A DNA stretch of 64,000 nt, from NCBI GenBank assembly GCA_006247105.1, contig CM016929.1, forward strand, positions 186,001 through 250,000. The letters run 5' to 3'. The translations under genes were made by a program, and so were the position numbers. Positions within the stretch are counted from its first letter, which is position 1. Every line of letters starts with the position of its first letter. This DNA comes from Giardia muris. Taxonomy: Eukaryota; Fornicata; Diplomonadida; Hexamitidae. The notes under the pieces were generated by a model. It saw only the letters and a list, made by a program, of their open reading frames with translations. It ran no database searches and was not told the DNA's origin. Shown here one piece after another: positions 9,427 to 18,756 of the stretch.

Positions 9427-10362
9427 ATGCGCTGTAAATACTGCTCCGGTAGCTTCGCTCGTGGCGTGCGGTGCCGAACTTGCGGTGCCGACGTCTGTAG
9501 GGCATGCACGCGCATGGGGCAGGGCCATTTCAGGTGCATAGGTTGTATCTGCGACTCAAGTCTAGCTCTACCTCGTCCTGTCGAACGGATAGCTCGTCTC
9601 CCCATCGCGAAGCGCGAAACGAGCTGTCACATCTGCGGCACCGTAATACACGAGAAGGAACACTGCACGGTCCTTTGTAATAGTCGGAAGAGAAAGATTT
9701 GCGAGACCTGTTATCGCTTGCATGATGCCAACGTCCTTGATGGGACCATTGCCCCTGGGCCTCTTTTGACATGCGCGGAACCGGCCCTTGCACAGGAACG
9801 ATATATTGGACAACGAATAACGCCTGAACTCCTCTCTGAGATTGAGAGCTTCGCACAAACGCTAGGCGCCTCTGCCATCCCTAGAACAGCCCTCATACGG
9901 GAAAACCTCTTCCTTCCATACGCACAACTGGTTCAATTGGCCGAAGTAGATGATACCTCAACTCGATTATTATCGAAGTCAGGAAAAGGACTTCAATTGC
10001 AACTTCCTGGGGGGACTAAAAAGGTCATTGAACAAAGTGATAAGGGAAAAGACCTCATTGTCGCAGGCCAGAACCTGTTAACTTATCGGAACCGTGTCTA
10101 TCATTCTGGACAGATCCCAAGTGTCACCCCCGAGGCAGAGGCGTTTGTCGGCCATCTAGAAACGGTCCCCGCGGGGATCAGTGCACATGTGAAGTGTGCA
10201 CGCATCGGTGCGTTGCCTTCCCAGACAGGAGAGCTTCTATTCCCACGACGGCCCACGGCACTTGACTACTTGGCGGCCGATGGAGCCACCGCAGAGGCGC
10301 CCCCACTGAAAATCACGCCACTACACATCTGTGAGCGTCGAAATAACCCAGGATATGAGTGA
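9427..10362 (+). CDS. FYVE-like/multi-cysteine zinc-finger protein
   Basis: A 311-residue protein from the ATG at 9427, directly after GCTATAAA; the longer frame begins with a GTG at 9403 inside the previous gene's last codons. The N-terminus has a row of paired cysteines (CKYC, CRTC, CRAC, CIGC) ordered like a FYVE finger; RGVRCRTCG recalls the R-x-HHCRxCG core but lacks the two histidines that bind phosphatidylinositol 3-phosphate. A second cluster (CHIC, C...CETC) follows around residues 77-105. The rest is featureless. It could be a degenerate FYVE or a RING/PHD-like double zinc module; lipid binding is not assured. It lies between the pump-like gene and an unknown gene with 20- and 12-base spacers. 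Confidence 0.7.
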   Translation: MRCKYCSGSFARGVRCRTCGADVCRACTRMGQGHFRCIGCICDSSLALPRPVERIARLPIAKRETSCHICGTVIHEKEHCTVLCNSRKRKICETCYRLHDANVLDGTIAPGPLLTCAEPALAQERYIGQRITPELLSEIESFAQTLGASAIPRTALIRENLFLPYAQLVQLAEVDDTSTRLLSKSGKGLQLQLPGGTKKVIEQSDKGKDLIVAGQNLLTYRNRVYHSGQIPSVTPEAEAFVGHLETVPAGISAHVKCARIGALPSQTGELLFPRRPTALDYLAADGATAEAPPLKITPLHICERRNNPGYE

Positions 10363-10374
10363 CGGCCCAAAAAT

Positions 10375-11685
10375 ATGATATCCGATAGGAGGCGCCACAT
10401 CTCCCCTCGGGCGCAGATGACTCCCTTGGTCCTGAGCGCCCAGGCTAGCCTTGGGGATTCCCACATCTTCTCAACGCCGTTTGACCAGACGCGGGATTGG
10501 GACGAGTGCCCTGCCGCTCCCTCCATGATTGCGCGGACTCCGGCGCGAACTCCTCAAATGCAGCACCGGAGAGAGAGTCGGCGCGATACGGACTCGGAGT
10601 TATCCACCTCCTCACGGAAGGATTTGGAGTCATCGTCGGAACGAATTCCCGCTAGAAAATACAACCTTGGTCGAGCTCGGAAGAGTCTAAGGGCGCAACC
10701 ATATGGACACGCCGCTATCAATGCCATTGGAGAGGCCAATCGGCACTTTCCGACCTTCTACCCGGCCTCTGCTAGGCACCGTCACAAATCCCTTCTTTTC
10801 TCGCTACCTCTGCCATTCTGTGTTCCTGGGATATCGACTGAAGGTGTACATGGGCAACTGTCAGCCCTTCTGGCTCAACCGTACTGCGTAAGACTTGTTC
10901 GTGGCATGTGTACTGATGTTCCGGGCCCATCCGATGGCGGAGAACCTAGTATCTTACCACCCCCACGTCTTTCTTCCCAAGATGGAAGACTGGAAGACCA
11001 AGATCTACATACTTTCACGACGGTCATGTCGGAGTTGGATAGCCTCAACTCGCCCGTGTTGCGCTTTGATAGTGTCTCCGAGCCTGAGCTGAAAAGTGTG
11101 GCACTCCCCAAACCAGAAGGAGAGTGTGGCCTGGACGAGTTAGGCCTACAAGGGTCTATGACTGTTACGTGTCATTTGACCACTCCAAATCCAACTCTTT
11201 CAGAACCAGTGCATCGACTTCCGGATACGGCACAAATGTTCATGCCTATGAAGGTCTCATGGCCACGTCATCGAATTGGAGGGATTCTTCAGGTTGGTGA
11301 CGCTGTAGTTGCGCGAAACCCGGTCACTCGTGCCTTTGAATCTGGGACTTGGTGTGGAAACCAAACGGTAGAGTTCCGGTCAGGTCAACGAGATGTAGTC
11401 ACTCCTCTTTATCGTGATGCGACTAGACTTGAAGAGGCTTATTCGGCCTCGAAAGCCATAGCCTTGGAAGGTCTCTCGGACCCGTTTCTGAAAACCGCCC
11501 TTTACTTCAGTGCGCTTTCGAACCGACTCTCATGGATGGACACGAGCGCGGACTACGACCTCATCCCAATCACAGATAGCGTCATCCACCCTCTGCGCCC
11601 CTTATTGACCCCCTCACAGGCCGACCTCCTCCGGACGAACGTCCTACTCGCCTTCACCGTCATCCGTATGAATGCGTGCTCATGA
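10375..11685 (+). CDS. Hypothetical protein
   Basis: A 436-residue protein starting at an ATG after CCCAAAAAT. I do not recognise the family. Residues 1-130 are basic and rich in Ser/Arg and look disordered; the middle is of mixed composition; the last 150 residues (from KVSWPRHRIGGILQVGDAVV) look folded, with GDAVVARNPVTRAF suggesting a small beta barrel. The stop TGA forms ATGA with the first ATG of the OSCA-like gene and begins the polyadenylation-like AGTAAAA. No signal peptide or membrane segment is seen. Confidence 0.75.
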   Translation: MISDRRRHISPRAQMTPLVLSAQASLGDSHIFSTPFDQTRDWDECPAAPSMIARTPARTPQMQHRRESRRDTDSELSTSSRKDLESSSERIPARKYNLGRARKSLRAQPYGHAAINAIGEANRHFPTFYPASARHRHKSLLFSLPLPFCVPGISTEGVHGQLSALLAQPYCVRLVRGMCTDVPGPSDGGEPSILPPPRLSSQDGRLEDQDLHTFTTVMSELDSLNSPVLRFDSVSEPELKSVALPKPEGECGLDELGLQGSMTVTCHLTTPNPTLSEPVHRLPDTAQMFMPMKVSWPRHRIGGILQVGDAVVARNPVTRAFESGTWCGNQTVEFRSGQRDVVTPLYRDATRLEEAYSASKAIALEGLSDPFLKTALYFSALSNRLSWMDTSADYDLIPITDSVIHPLRPLLTPSQADLLRTNVLLAFTVIRMNACS

Positions 11686-13787
11686 GTAAAATGGGCGACA
11701 GGAACGTGGGGAGTCTCCCCATCCGGAGCTCCTTGGATGCCATAGAGAGGCGCTTTGGCTTCGACATCATGTTCTTTCACTTTATCCTGCGCGAGATGCT
11801 CCTTTTCCTCTGCTTCTACGGGGTCGGAAACCTGATCACCGTCATCCTCTTCGGAACCATGGACTTCCTCCCAGCCAGCTCCCCCCTCGCGGCAAAGGTC
11901 AACGCGGTCGCGGGGAGCTACCTCTATGGCGCAGGCCAGTTCGTTGTACAGTTGGTTCTATGTAGCTGCTTTGTTGTTTTTAACAAGTACGCCCTCCTTG
12001 CACGCCGACGCTTCTCGGAGGCGTGCTGGCATGCGGACGAGGATGTTAGCGAGTATTCGGTCCTCATCCTGAACGTCCGGAAGCACTGGGCGGATAGGGA
12101 CCTCATCCAGCACATCGAGAAGTCCGTCCGGCGTTTGGAGGAGCAAGCAATCGTCCGGATCCCGTTGGCACACAAAAACCTTCCAATCATAGCGCACTTT
12201 GAGCGGGTTTCTGACCCTCATCTCTACGACTTACGTCTTCGCTTGGCATCTCTTCAAAGAGAGCTATATATGGTCATCAATGAGAGAGGGGATGGTTTGG
12301 CATATGATGGGCGCAAAGCCTTCCGTTGCCTCAGAGCCCTTCATCTCATCCGAGTATGGCAACGGTTTGGAGCGTTTCGAGACCTTGAGTATTACAACTG
12401 GCAACTTGAGCGCTATCGGGAACAGATTCGGCGGCGGCGGGAGCGGGTCGAACGGCGGGGATGCTTAGTTCCTGATGTGGTTGTAGTAACTTTCAGTCTT
12501 TCCGCGGTGCGCCACGCCGTCGTCGAGAGCTTCAAAAGACCCTCATGCTGCAGCAGCTTGCGCTTCGATCGAACGACCCTGGCAGTCCGGCCCGCCCCCA
12601 AGGTCTCAGACCTGATTTGGTCAAATCTTCATCGATCCAGCTTTAACACGTTCCTCTGCAGTGTTGGCACCATGGTGGCATGCCTATGCATAACCGCGTT
12701 GGTCTTTGCATTGATCCTGCTACTACGCGGGTTCCAGCGGCATATTGCGTATACGACGAACTCCGGGGTTCTAACGCTATTTCTCAACGCCGCCATTTAT
12801 CTGATCATCTTCGCGTGCGACTTCATCTTCCGGCCGGTACTTAGCCTCCTTGTCGGGCTTGAAGGCCACCACACCCACTCGGCCAAAGAGTCGTCATACA
12901 TGTTCCGCTACTTCATCTATACCTTCTTCAATAGGCTGACGCCTCTATACTCGCGCCAGATATATCAGACCAGTCCTGACACCGGCCGGGGCTTCCTGAA
13001 CATTATCGAGTACACTTCATACTGGCGTTGGGGCGGGGACTCTCCTGGGCGTGACATGCTCGTCTATATGGTCTTGAACAATCTCCTCTACAACCCCATG
13101 TTGCTGGTTAGTAACGCGTTATCATGGAGCCTTTTATCGTGCACGAACGTATTTACCAGGAAGTCCCAGGGTCGGAGCACAACGACGCTCGGCTTCGTCT
13201 TAAGGTACAGCGTCCTGTATAGCCAGCTCGCCACGGTCGTCTTCTATGTCGTCGCGTACTCGTACGCACACCCAGTCCTGATCCCTTTGGGGATCGTCTA
13301 CCTCCTTATCAACGATCTCATCAGCCGTTACCTTCTCTTCCGAGTCTCGCGAATGCCCCCAAGGCTCTCCGGGATCCTTGCGAACAAGTTCTGTCGATAC
13401 CTCCTTCCCTTCGGCTCCTTATTCGTCGCCCTTTGTCTCGCCCAAGGGTCCCTTGAGATTTCTTCAAACCCAGTCCTATACTTCGGACTCTCCCTTGGCA
13501 CGATCGTGGTTCTTCAACTCGGTCTTAACTCTCACCTAATTAACCTCATCCTACGCCGTTGCAAACTCTACAAGAGGGCGGCGGTCATCAACTCCATGGT
13601 CAGCGATAAGGAGCTGGCTATCATAGAGAAGCTTCGTCAGATGCCGCCCTATGACTTGGAGCGACAAGGATCGTACATCCCCAACGTCGAGCTATCCTTC
13701 TCGCTCGACGATCTTGCAGACCTCAATGCGCACCTCCATGGCCCCCTCGGACGCGAAGGGGACAGCAGCTCTCTACTCGTGGTATGA
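11682..13787 (+). CDS. OSCA/TMEM63/CSC1-type (DUF221) osmo- or mechanosensitive channel homologue
   Basis: A 701-residue polytopic protein; the start may instead be the next ATG at 11691. Hydrophobic segments occur near residues 30-60 and 75-105, followed by a cytosolic part (SVLILNVRKHWADRDLIQHI) equivalent to the RRM-like domain of OSCA proteins, closed by VVVVTFSLSAVRHAV (their FVTF signature). KVSDLIWSNLH near residue 310 matches the family's DIxWxNL motif just before the main membrane core. The core has KESSYMFRYFIYTFFNRL, and a late segment, YSYAHPVLIPLGIVYLL, resembles the 'tY..iaPlilpfgliyf' helix. Family members are calcium-permeable channels opened by membrane tension. The identification rests on these local signatures and topology. 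Confidence 0.7.
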   Translation: MSKMGDRNVGSLPIRSSLDAIERRFGFDIMFFHFILREMLLFLCFYGVGNLITVILFGTMDFLPASSPLAAKVNAVAGSYLYGAGQFVVQLVLCSCFVVFNKYALLARRRFSEACWHADEDVSEYSVLILNVRKHWADRDLIQHIEKSVRRLEEQAIVRIPLAHKNLPIIAHFERVSDPHLYDLRLRLASLQRELYMVINERGDGLAYDGRKAFRCLRALHLIRVWQRFGAFRDLEYYNWQLERYREQIRRRRERVERRGCLVPDVVVVTFSLSAVRHAVVESFKRPSCCSSLRFDRTTLAVRPAPKVSDLIWSNLHRSSFNTFLCSVGTMVACLCITALVFALILLLRGFQRHIAYTTNSGVLTLFLNAAIYLIIFACDFIFRPVLSLLVGLEGHHTHSAKESSYMFRYFIYTFFNRLTPLYSRQIYQTSPDTGRGFLNIIEYTSYWRWGGDSPGRDMLVYMVLNNLLYNPMLLVSNALSWSLLSCTNVFTRKSQGRSTTTLGFVLRYSVLYSQLATVVFYVVAYSYAHPVLIPLGIVYLLINDLISRYLLFRVSRMPPRLSGILANKFCRYLLPFGSLFVALCLAQGSLEISSNPVLYFGLSLGTIVVLQLGLNSHLINLILRRCKLYKRAAVINSMVSDKELAIIEKLRQMPPYDLERQGSYIPNVELSFSLDDLADLNAHLHGPLGREGDSSSLLVV

Positions 13788-13802
13788 GGTGAACTGACAA
13801 AA

Positions 13803-16800
13803 ATGTGGGATATCACATATAGAAAGTACTTAGGGCAGGCCCCTGTGGAGCAGTCCGGGAAGCACCAGCGGAAGGAGCGCCAGTATTCCATCGTTGTGGG
13901 CGGCCTCCACGACATCTCCATCCCTAAAGCGTTTGCTCAACAGGCAGGTGCCATCGTCGGAATCCGGTTGCGGTTCTCTCTCTTCGACGAAGCCCATCGC
14001 TATATCGTCGGGAACGAGCTCCTCACCCCTGTCTTCCGGAAGGTTGGGGACAAGCGTGGTTCGATCGACTCCCCCCTGGGCCTTCTTTGTCGTATTCCAA
14101 TCGGTCACAGTATTATATTGCAGCTCTGTGCGGTCCGCTACGGGCATAGCCACGTCAAGACTACGGGGAACGGATTTATCAAGGAGCCGGACGTCGTCGC
14201 CATTACTGATGAAATTGTTCTGTGTTGGCAGCTCATTCGGCCCTGGTTAGCGAAGCGTGGGCATGGTGAAGGCCAGGTGCATCTCCAAACGATCTCGAAG
14301 GAATACACGTTCGGAGACGTCAAGTTCGATCGGATTTATCTGCTAAAGGGAAATCCTGCCGACCTGTTTGATGATGCAGTTGACGTTGCACGCTTTGTGG
14401 CCGAAACTGAGGCAAGGAAGGTCTCAGTATCATGCGCTCTTCTTAATCTTCCTGGATCAAGCCATATTCCATCTTGTACCCTCCTAGACCTTATAAAACC
14501 TCCTCCAATCTTCGTAGCCAGGCCGAACCTCTACTTCCACCCGAAGCCGGACGTCTCCTTGACCGTTCCTGGTGCGTTGTTGAATACTCCGATGCACTGT
14601 CCAACGATGCGTCTCCGCATCCCGGCCGTCGCCGCTTCGATAGGACGCTTCTTTAATTATAACTGTCCAGGAAGTGAAGCTGGTGCATTGGAGATGGCGA
14701 CCTACAAGGGGATTAAGAGGCATATCCGCGAGGTCTTCTTGCAGATTCTGCTCCCCCAGCTTGAAATTCAGGTGGGGAGGCCTCTGTCGCGCAAGGATAT
14801 AGACGTGAAGATTGCTAGCATCACCTTAAAGGTCGTCCCACATGATGGCTTCCGCGCTATCTTAGAAGAAACCAGAGACATCGTACTTGGGCCATTACTC
14901 GGTCCCGACGATCGTAGACAACGCCCGCCAACTCCCGCGTGCCAAGAACTGATGGATGACGAACATGCTACTCTCTCCAAAATCGCTTTCGATAAGCTCC
15001 CGCAAGAAGCTAGAAGTAACTCCATTAGCGGTTATGACTTCGGTACGCTTCAATCTGCCCTGGAGGAACGCCTTACACAGCTCCTGGTCGTCGAAAACTC
15101 GGCACTTATCCTTGCCTTATGTGTCCGTGTTGATGTAGAGCAGAACCAACTGATTAGTTCTTTACAGATGGATTCCCGTTGCGATTTTTGCCTTGGTTGG
15201 GCCCCACTTGACATCACAAAGGCTCTTTTTGAGAAGGGAAATAGGGTGACTAGGACCTTGCACTTGAAAACGACAGATGCTTTCACAATTGGAGTTCCTG
15301 GTATAGAGCTTCCAATTCTTGACTGTAATAGAGATACCGGGGTCGAAATCTGTCCTTCTAGAAGCTCTAGAAGGTCATCCGCACCCGAGGGCGAAAGAAG
15401 TGTTGAAGATGACTCTATGTCTGACGAATTGACTAATACCTCGGGTAGGTTTACAAGCCTTTATGAGTACATGTACCCAGTCGTTTCCATCGCCTTGGAG
15501 CTTGCCGGAGAGGAGGAATCTCGGCCAGGAGTTGAATCAGATGAAGGTGAAGATGAAGGAGAGGTAGATTTAATGGTCCAACAGGACATTAGCAAATCAC
15601 CAAACGACGAGGAACCATCCGCACCTAGTATCCCTCAAGATAATGGAACCAAACGGCGGAATCAGGACGATTTCACAAGACCAGAGTCAATGCAACATAG
15701 GACGTCCACCACTTCTGAAAGCGTCACGAAGAATGACTCTGTGCAAAGGCAAGAGGAGGACTCCTATAGTAACAAGTCTGCCATCGATATGTATAGACCC
15801 ACAAGGGACAAGGATGAGGACTTATCTCTTCAGCACCACCCACCACCCCAGGAGGATAGTCTTGGCGATGAGGAGGAGCAGTATCATTCCCCCATCGATT
15901 CCTCCATGCATCAACCAGATAGGTCGATCTCCGCTTCGATTCTTCACTCAAGCCATGTTGGTCCTTCTAATCCCTTACACGTCTCGATGAGCGAGGATAA
16001 GGGGAAGAAGGGCCTGAACTATGCCCACCTCCGGGTGACCACCATCAGTCTTAACGAGCAAAGCCTTCGAGAGCGAGTTATTGAAGGGACGGGAGTCAAT
16101 GGCTTAGGTTTCATCCGGGCCATCTATCATAGCTCCTCTGGAGAGGTCGCCATAGTCGACGGCCCCATCACAGACCTATCGAACATTTCCACGGCGAGCG
16201 AGATTCCGGGCTGTCAATTGAACATGACAAGCACCTTCAGTTCTCAGCTCATCGGGGTCGTCATTTGCCTCTGTAGCATCCCATATGAGCGGTATGCGTC
16301 CCGCGAGGGCATGTACCGCTCAGCAGTGGTTGTTGCCTCTCGCTTCATATCCTTCTTCAGGAGCTCGACAGCAAGCAACGCCCGCGCGCACTACGACCTC
16401 TACGGCCGCTTCCGTTATGACGATGACTTCGACGACTACGTGTTACATCTCCAGGGCTCGAATAGCGTCGAGGTGCAACTCATGACGATCTTCGCCGATA
16501 ACCTGTTCGACCTCCTACGAGAGCCGATGTTCACCGTCGACGTCCATATTCGCCTTTTCACGGGGAGAAGGCAAGGGCAGCTGGGCGCGAACGCGATACC
16601 GAACCGTTGGCTATCAAACACTACCTGCACCACCTCGCACTTCATCACTGACGGCGTCGAGCAAGCCCTACTCGACACTCACAAGCGTCCATCAAGTGCA
16701 CCTAAGGCCGCACTCCTACAGAAGTGGTCTGCTGGGAAGGAGGATGTTCTCCTAAAAGACCTTCTGAAAACTGTTCGGGAATACATAGATGAGGTTCGAG

Positions 16801-18293
16801 TCGGCCACGCCGCCTTCTACACGAGCGATCGCCTCGCCAGGATGGCCGTACGCCGCACAAAGACCGTCACTCAATCAGCTCGTTTATATCACGGTGCAGA
16901 AGTGACGGTTTGCATGTTCCCTAATCTTGAGGATATCATTCCCATCTCTGGAAGGTTAGAAATAACTCTCGTTTCACCCAGCCGTTCGTATTTGCAGTCG
17001 AGTGGCTTGGAACTGGACTTCCGCGACCAACACACCTTCTTCACTGGGCCTTCAGGGACTTCACCATACACTTATGTATGGAAGGAACAAAGGAATAAGC
17101 TATTCGCTGATCTGACACGAGGGGGGAACTTACAACGGTTGTTATCGCCTTACGTTGGGGTCTCTTGCACCAGTCTCGACCCTTTCCAATATAGTGCGGT
17201 CTTCCAGCTCATCTTTTCTATGGACCATTACCTAGATGACCGGCACGTTGAGACATTGGCCACGAGCGTCATCAACGTCGAGTGCTGGCCGGACCTTCCG
17301 GCCTCCGGGATGGTCCAGATATGTCTTCCATACGAGCTTCCAAGCGATAGTCCCGATTTCACGTGGTCTGTCGTCCTCGGGATCAACCTATGCACCCACG
17401 AGGTCTTCGTCGTGAGCCCGAACCTTTATGGCTGTTATATATCATCAACTGACTTGCAATACATCATCCCGACCAGTAAGGTGCGATGTAGACTTGTGAC
17501 GACGGGGACAAAGCCGACCACTCTATCGACGTCGATGAAGCAGTTGTACGTGGGCTACGTCCGTGGAAACAACCGGACTGCTTGTCTATTACCAGAAATC
17601 GTCACCCACGACCATGAACTGGCAAGTTCCGGAGTTCTTTACGCTGTCTATGCGATGTCAGGGGAGACGATCAAAAAGGCGTTTTCCCTGGGGAACAATC
17701 GCTTGGTTCTTGAGCTACTTGCCAACGGATTCGTCTTCTATCGCGTCTGGCTTACCTTGACCTTGTGTCCGCTCTTCAACTTGAAGAACCACAACGTCAA
17801 AGCCGGAAACTTCGTTAAGTTCCAGTATACGGAGCTCACAAAGGATGTTCGCTTCTGCAACACTAGCCCCTACAACTTCAACACCGACTACATCCTCCCA
17901 GGCCCAGGCTTCTATGTCTTGGGCGCGGTCTCCGTCTATGCTTCAGGAACCATCCCGACAGACCTTAAGGCGGGGATGTGTCACATCCTGCGAGTTGATG
18001 AGGTCGAGAGCATTAATGATTACTTTAAGCTTGAGCTCCGTGGTCCAGAACTGAAGAAGATCACGTATCCATCTCCAGATGGGAAGGCACCCCTTTTGAT
18101 ATATGAAAAACGCTCCCTTATGCAGCGCGAAGGGAAGTTCACTAAGGCTGGGGCCGACCATATTCAAGTCAAACTGCTTTGTGGTAAGCACGTCTGGGCT
18201 CGTCCCTATGAAACGTTCGGACGGATCTTCTTCTGCGCCCGCTCTGGTGGTGGGATGTACATCATCCGGCTTCACCTTATCATTAAGTCTTAA
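13803..18293 (+). CDS. Large protein with nephrocystin-4-like features
   Basis: A 1496-residue protein with its ATG after CTGACAAAA. The N-terminal 270 residues look like a C2-type domain: RLRFSLFDEAHRYIVG and RIYLLKGNPADLF line up by eye with the start of NPHP4 (FFDVTYRHFFG and RLYHGTP). A serine- and acid-rich disordered middle (about residues 510-740) is followed by a second C2-like part (SNSVEVQLMTIFADNLFDLL) and a beta-rich C-terminus resembling the Ig-like repeats of NPHP4. Its length is close to human NPHP4 (1426 residues). NPHP4 is a transition-zone scaffold of cilia; if this is right it would act at the eight flagella. The resemblance is diffuse, so a generic giant beta-domain protein remains possible. 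The last codons end 14 bases before the histone promoter element. Confidence 0.5.
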   Translation: MWDITYRKYLGQAPVEQSGKHQRKERQYSIVVGGLHDISIPKAFAQQAGAIVGIRLRFSLFDEAHRYIVGNELLTPVFRKVGDKRGSIDSPLGLLCRIPIGHSIILQLCAVRYGHSHVKTTGNGFIKEPDVVAITDEIVLCWQLIRPWLAKRGHGEGQVHLQTISKEYTFGDVKFDRIYLLKGNPADLFDDAVDVARFVAETEARKVSVSCALLNLPGSSHIPSCTLLDLIKPPPIFVARPNLYFHPKPDVSLTVPGALLNTPMHCPTMRLRIPAVAASIGRFFNYNCPGSEAGALEMATYKGIKRHIREVFLQILLPQLEIQVGRPLSRKDIDVKIASITLKVVPHDGFRAILEETRDIVLGPLLGPDDRRQRPPTPACQELMDDEHATLSKIAFDKLPQEARSNSISGYDFGTLQSALEERLTQLLVVENSALILALCVRVDVEQNQLISSLQMDSRCDFCLGWAPLDITKALFEKGNRVTRTLHLKTTDAFTIGVPGIELPILDCNRDTGVEICPSRSSRRSSAPEGERSVEDDSMSDELTNTSGRFTSLYEYMYPVVSIALELAGEEESRPGVESDEGEDEGEVDLMVQQDISKSPNDEEPSAPSIPQDNGTKRRNQDDFTRPESMQHRTSTTSESVTKNDSVQRQEEDSYSNKSAIDMYRPTRDKDEDLSLQHHPPPQEDSLGDEEEQYHSPIDSSMHQPDRSISASILHSSHVGPSNPLHVSMSEDKGKKGLNYAHLRVTTISLNEQSLRERVIEGTGVNGLGFIRAIYHSSSGEVAIVDGPITDLSNISTASEIPGCQLNMTSTFSSQLIGVVICLCSIPYERYASREGMYRSAVVVASRFISFFRSSTASNARAHYDLYGRFRYDDDFDDYVLHLQGSNSVEVQLMTIFADNLFDLLREPMFTVDVHIRLFTGRRQGQLGANAIPNRWLSNTTCTTSHFITDGVEQALLDTHKRPSSAPKAALLQKWSAGKEDVLLKDLLKTVREYIDEVRVGHAAFYTSDRLARMAVRRTKTVTQSARLYHGAEVTVCMFPNLEDIIPISGRLEITLVSPSRSYLQSSGLELDFRDQHTFFTGPSGTSPYTYVWKEQRNKLFADLTRGGNLQRLLSPYVGVSCTSLDPFQYSAVFQLIFSMDHYLDDRHVETLATSVINVECWPDLPASGMVQICLPYELPSDSPDFTWSVVLGINLCTHEVFVVSPNLYGCYISSTDLQYIIPTSKVRCRLVTTGTKPTTLSTSMKQLYVGYVRGNNRTACLLPEIVTHDHELASSGVLYAVYAMSGETIKKAFSLGNNRLVLELLANGFVFYRVWLTLTLCPLFNLKNHNVKAGNFVKFQYTELTKDVRFCNTSPYNFNTDYILPGPGFYVLGAVSVYASGTIPTDLKAGMCHILRVDEVESINDYFKLELRGPELKKITYPSPDGKAPLLIYEKRSLMQREGKFTKAGADHIQVKLLCGKHVWARPYETFGRIFFCARSGGGMYIIRLHLIIKS

Positions 18294-18307
18294 AAACAAC
18301 TGCGCAG

Positions 18308-18321
18308 GGGCGCAGATTCGG
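18308..18321 (+). promoter_or_regulatory. Histone promoter element
   Basis: GGGCGCAGATTCGG lies 36 bases before the H2B start. It matches the published Giardia core-histone promoter consensus GRGCGCAGATTTVGG at 13 of 15 positions when one flanking base is included. A second partial copy (TGCGCAG) sits immediately upstream at 18301-18307. The element would coordinate H2B with the other core histones in S phase. Confidence 0.75.
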
Positions 18322-18357
18322 TCTGAAGAAGGGCCCGCAACCGGGAGGGTTAAAAGT

Positions 18358-18741
18358 ATGGACGGGAAGCGGATTCAGTCGAAGCGCGTCGACGGGGACA
18401 AGGGCGACCTGAAGCGCAAGCACAAGCGGCACGAGACGTACGCGACGTACATCTACAAGGTCCTCCGCTCGGAGGGGATCCGCAACGAGGTCGAGGTCGA
18501 CCTGGGGATATCGAACAAGGGGATGGAGGTGATGAACTCCCTCGTCAACGACCTCTTCGAGCGCATCGCGTCGGAGGCGTCGAACCTCGCGAAGATCAGC
18601 AAGCGGAACACGATCGGGAAGAAGGACATCGAGTCTGCCGCGAAGCTCGTCATCCCCGGGGAGATCGGGCGCCTGATCCGGGACGAGGCCGACAAGGCCC
18701 TCTCAAAGTTCACGACCTCGAAGGAGACCACGAAGAAGTAA
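18358..18741 (+). CDS. H2B: Histone H2B
   Basis: A 127-residue core histone. YATYIYKVL (residues 28-36), MNSLVNDLFERIASEAS (59-75), KRNTIGKKDIESAAKLV (82-98), PGEIGRL and the C-terminal KALSKFTTSK all match H2B. The tail (about 25 residues) is short. Loop L1, between KVL and GIS, is six residues longer than in animal H2B and acidic (EVEVD). The ATG at 18358 follows GGGTTAAAAGT; the open frame continues upstream to 18103 but has no histone character there. Codons are strongly C/G-ending, unlike the neighbours, as expected for a highly expressed gene. It pairs with H2A to form nucleosomes. Confidence 0.96.
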   Translation: MDGKRIQSKRVDGDKGDLKRKHKRHETYATYIYKVLRSEGIRNEVEVDLGISNKGMEVMNSLVNDLFERIASEASNLAKISKRNTIGKKDIESAAKLVIPGEIGRLIRDEADKALSKFTTSKETTKK

Positions 18742-18743
18742 AG
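18737..18743 (+). terminator. Polyadenylation-like signal AGTAAAG over the H2B stop
   Basis: AGTAAAG overlaps the H2B TAA stop and is one base away from the Giardia AGTRAAY signal. Only 15 bases separate the stop from the next start codon, so the signal must sit in or beside the coding end. Confidence 0.45.
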
Positions 18744-18756
18744 ATACATTTACCGA

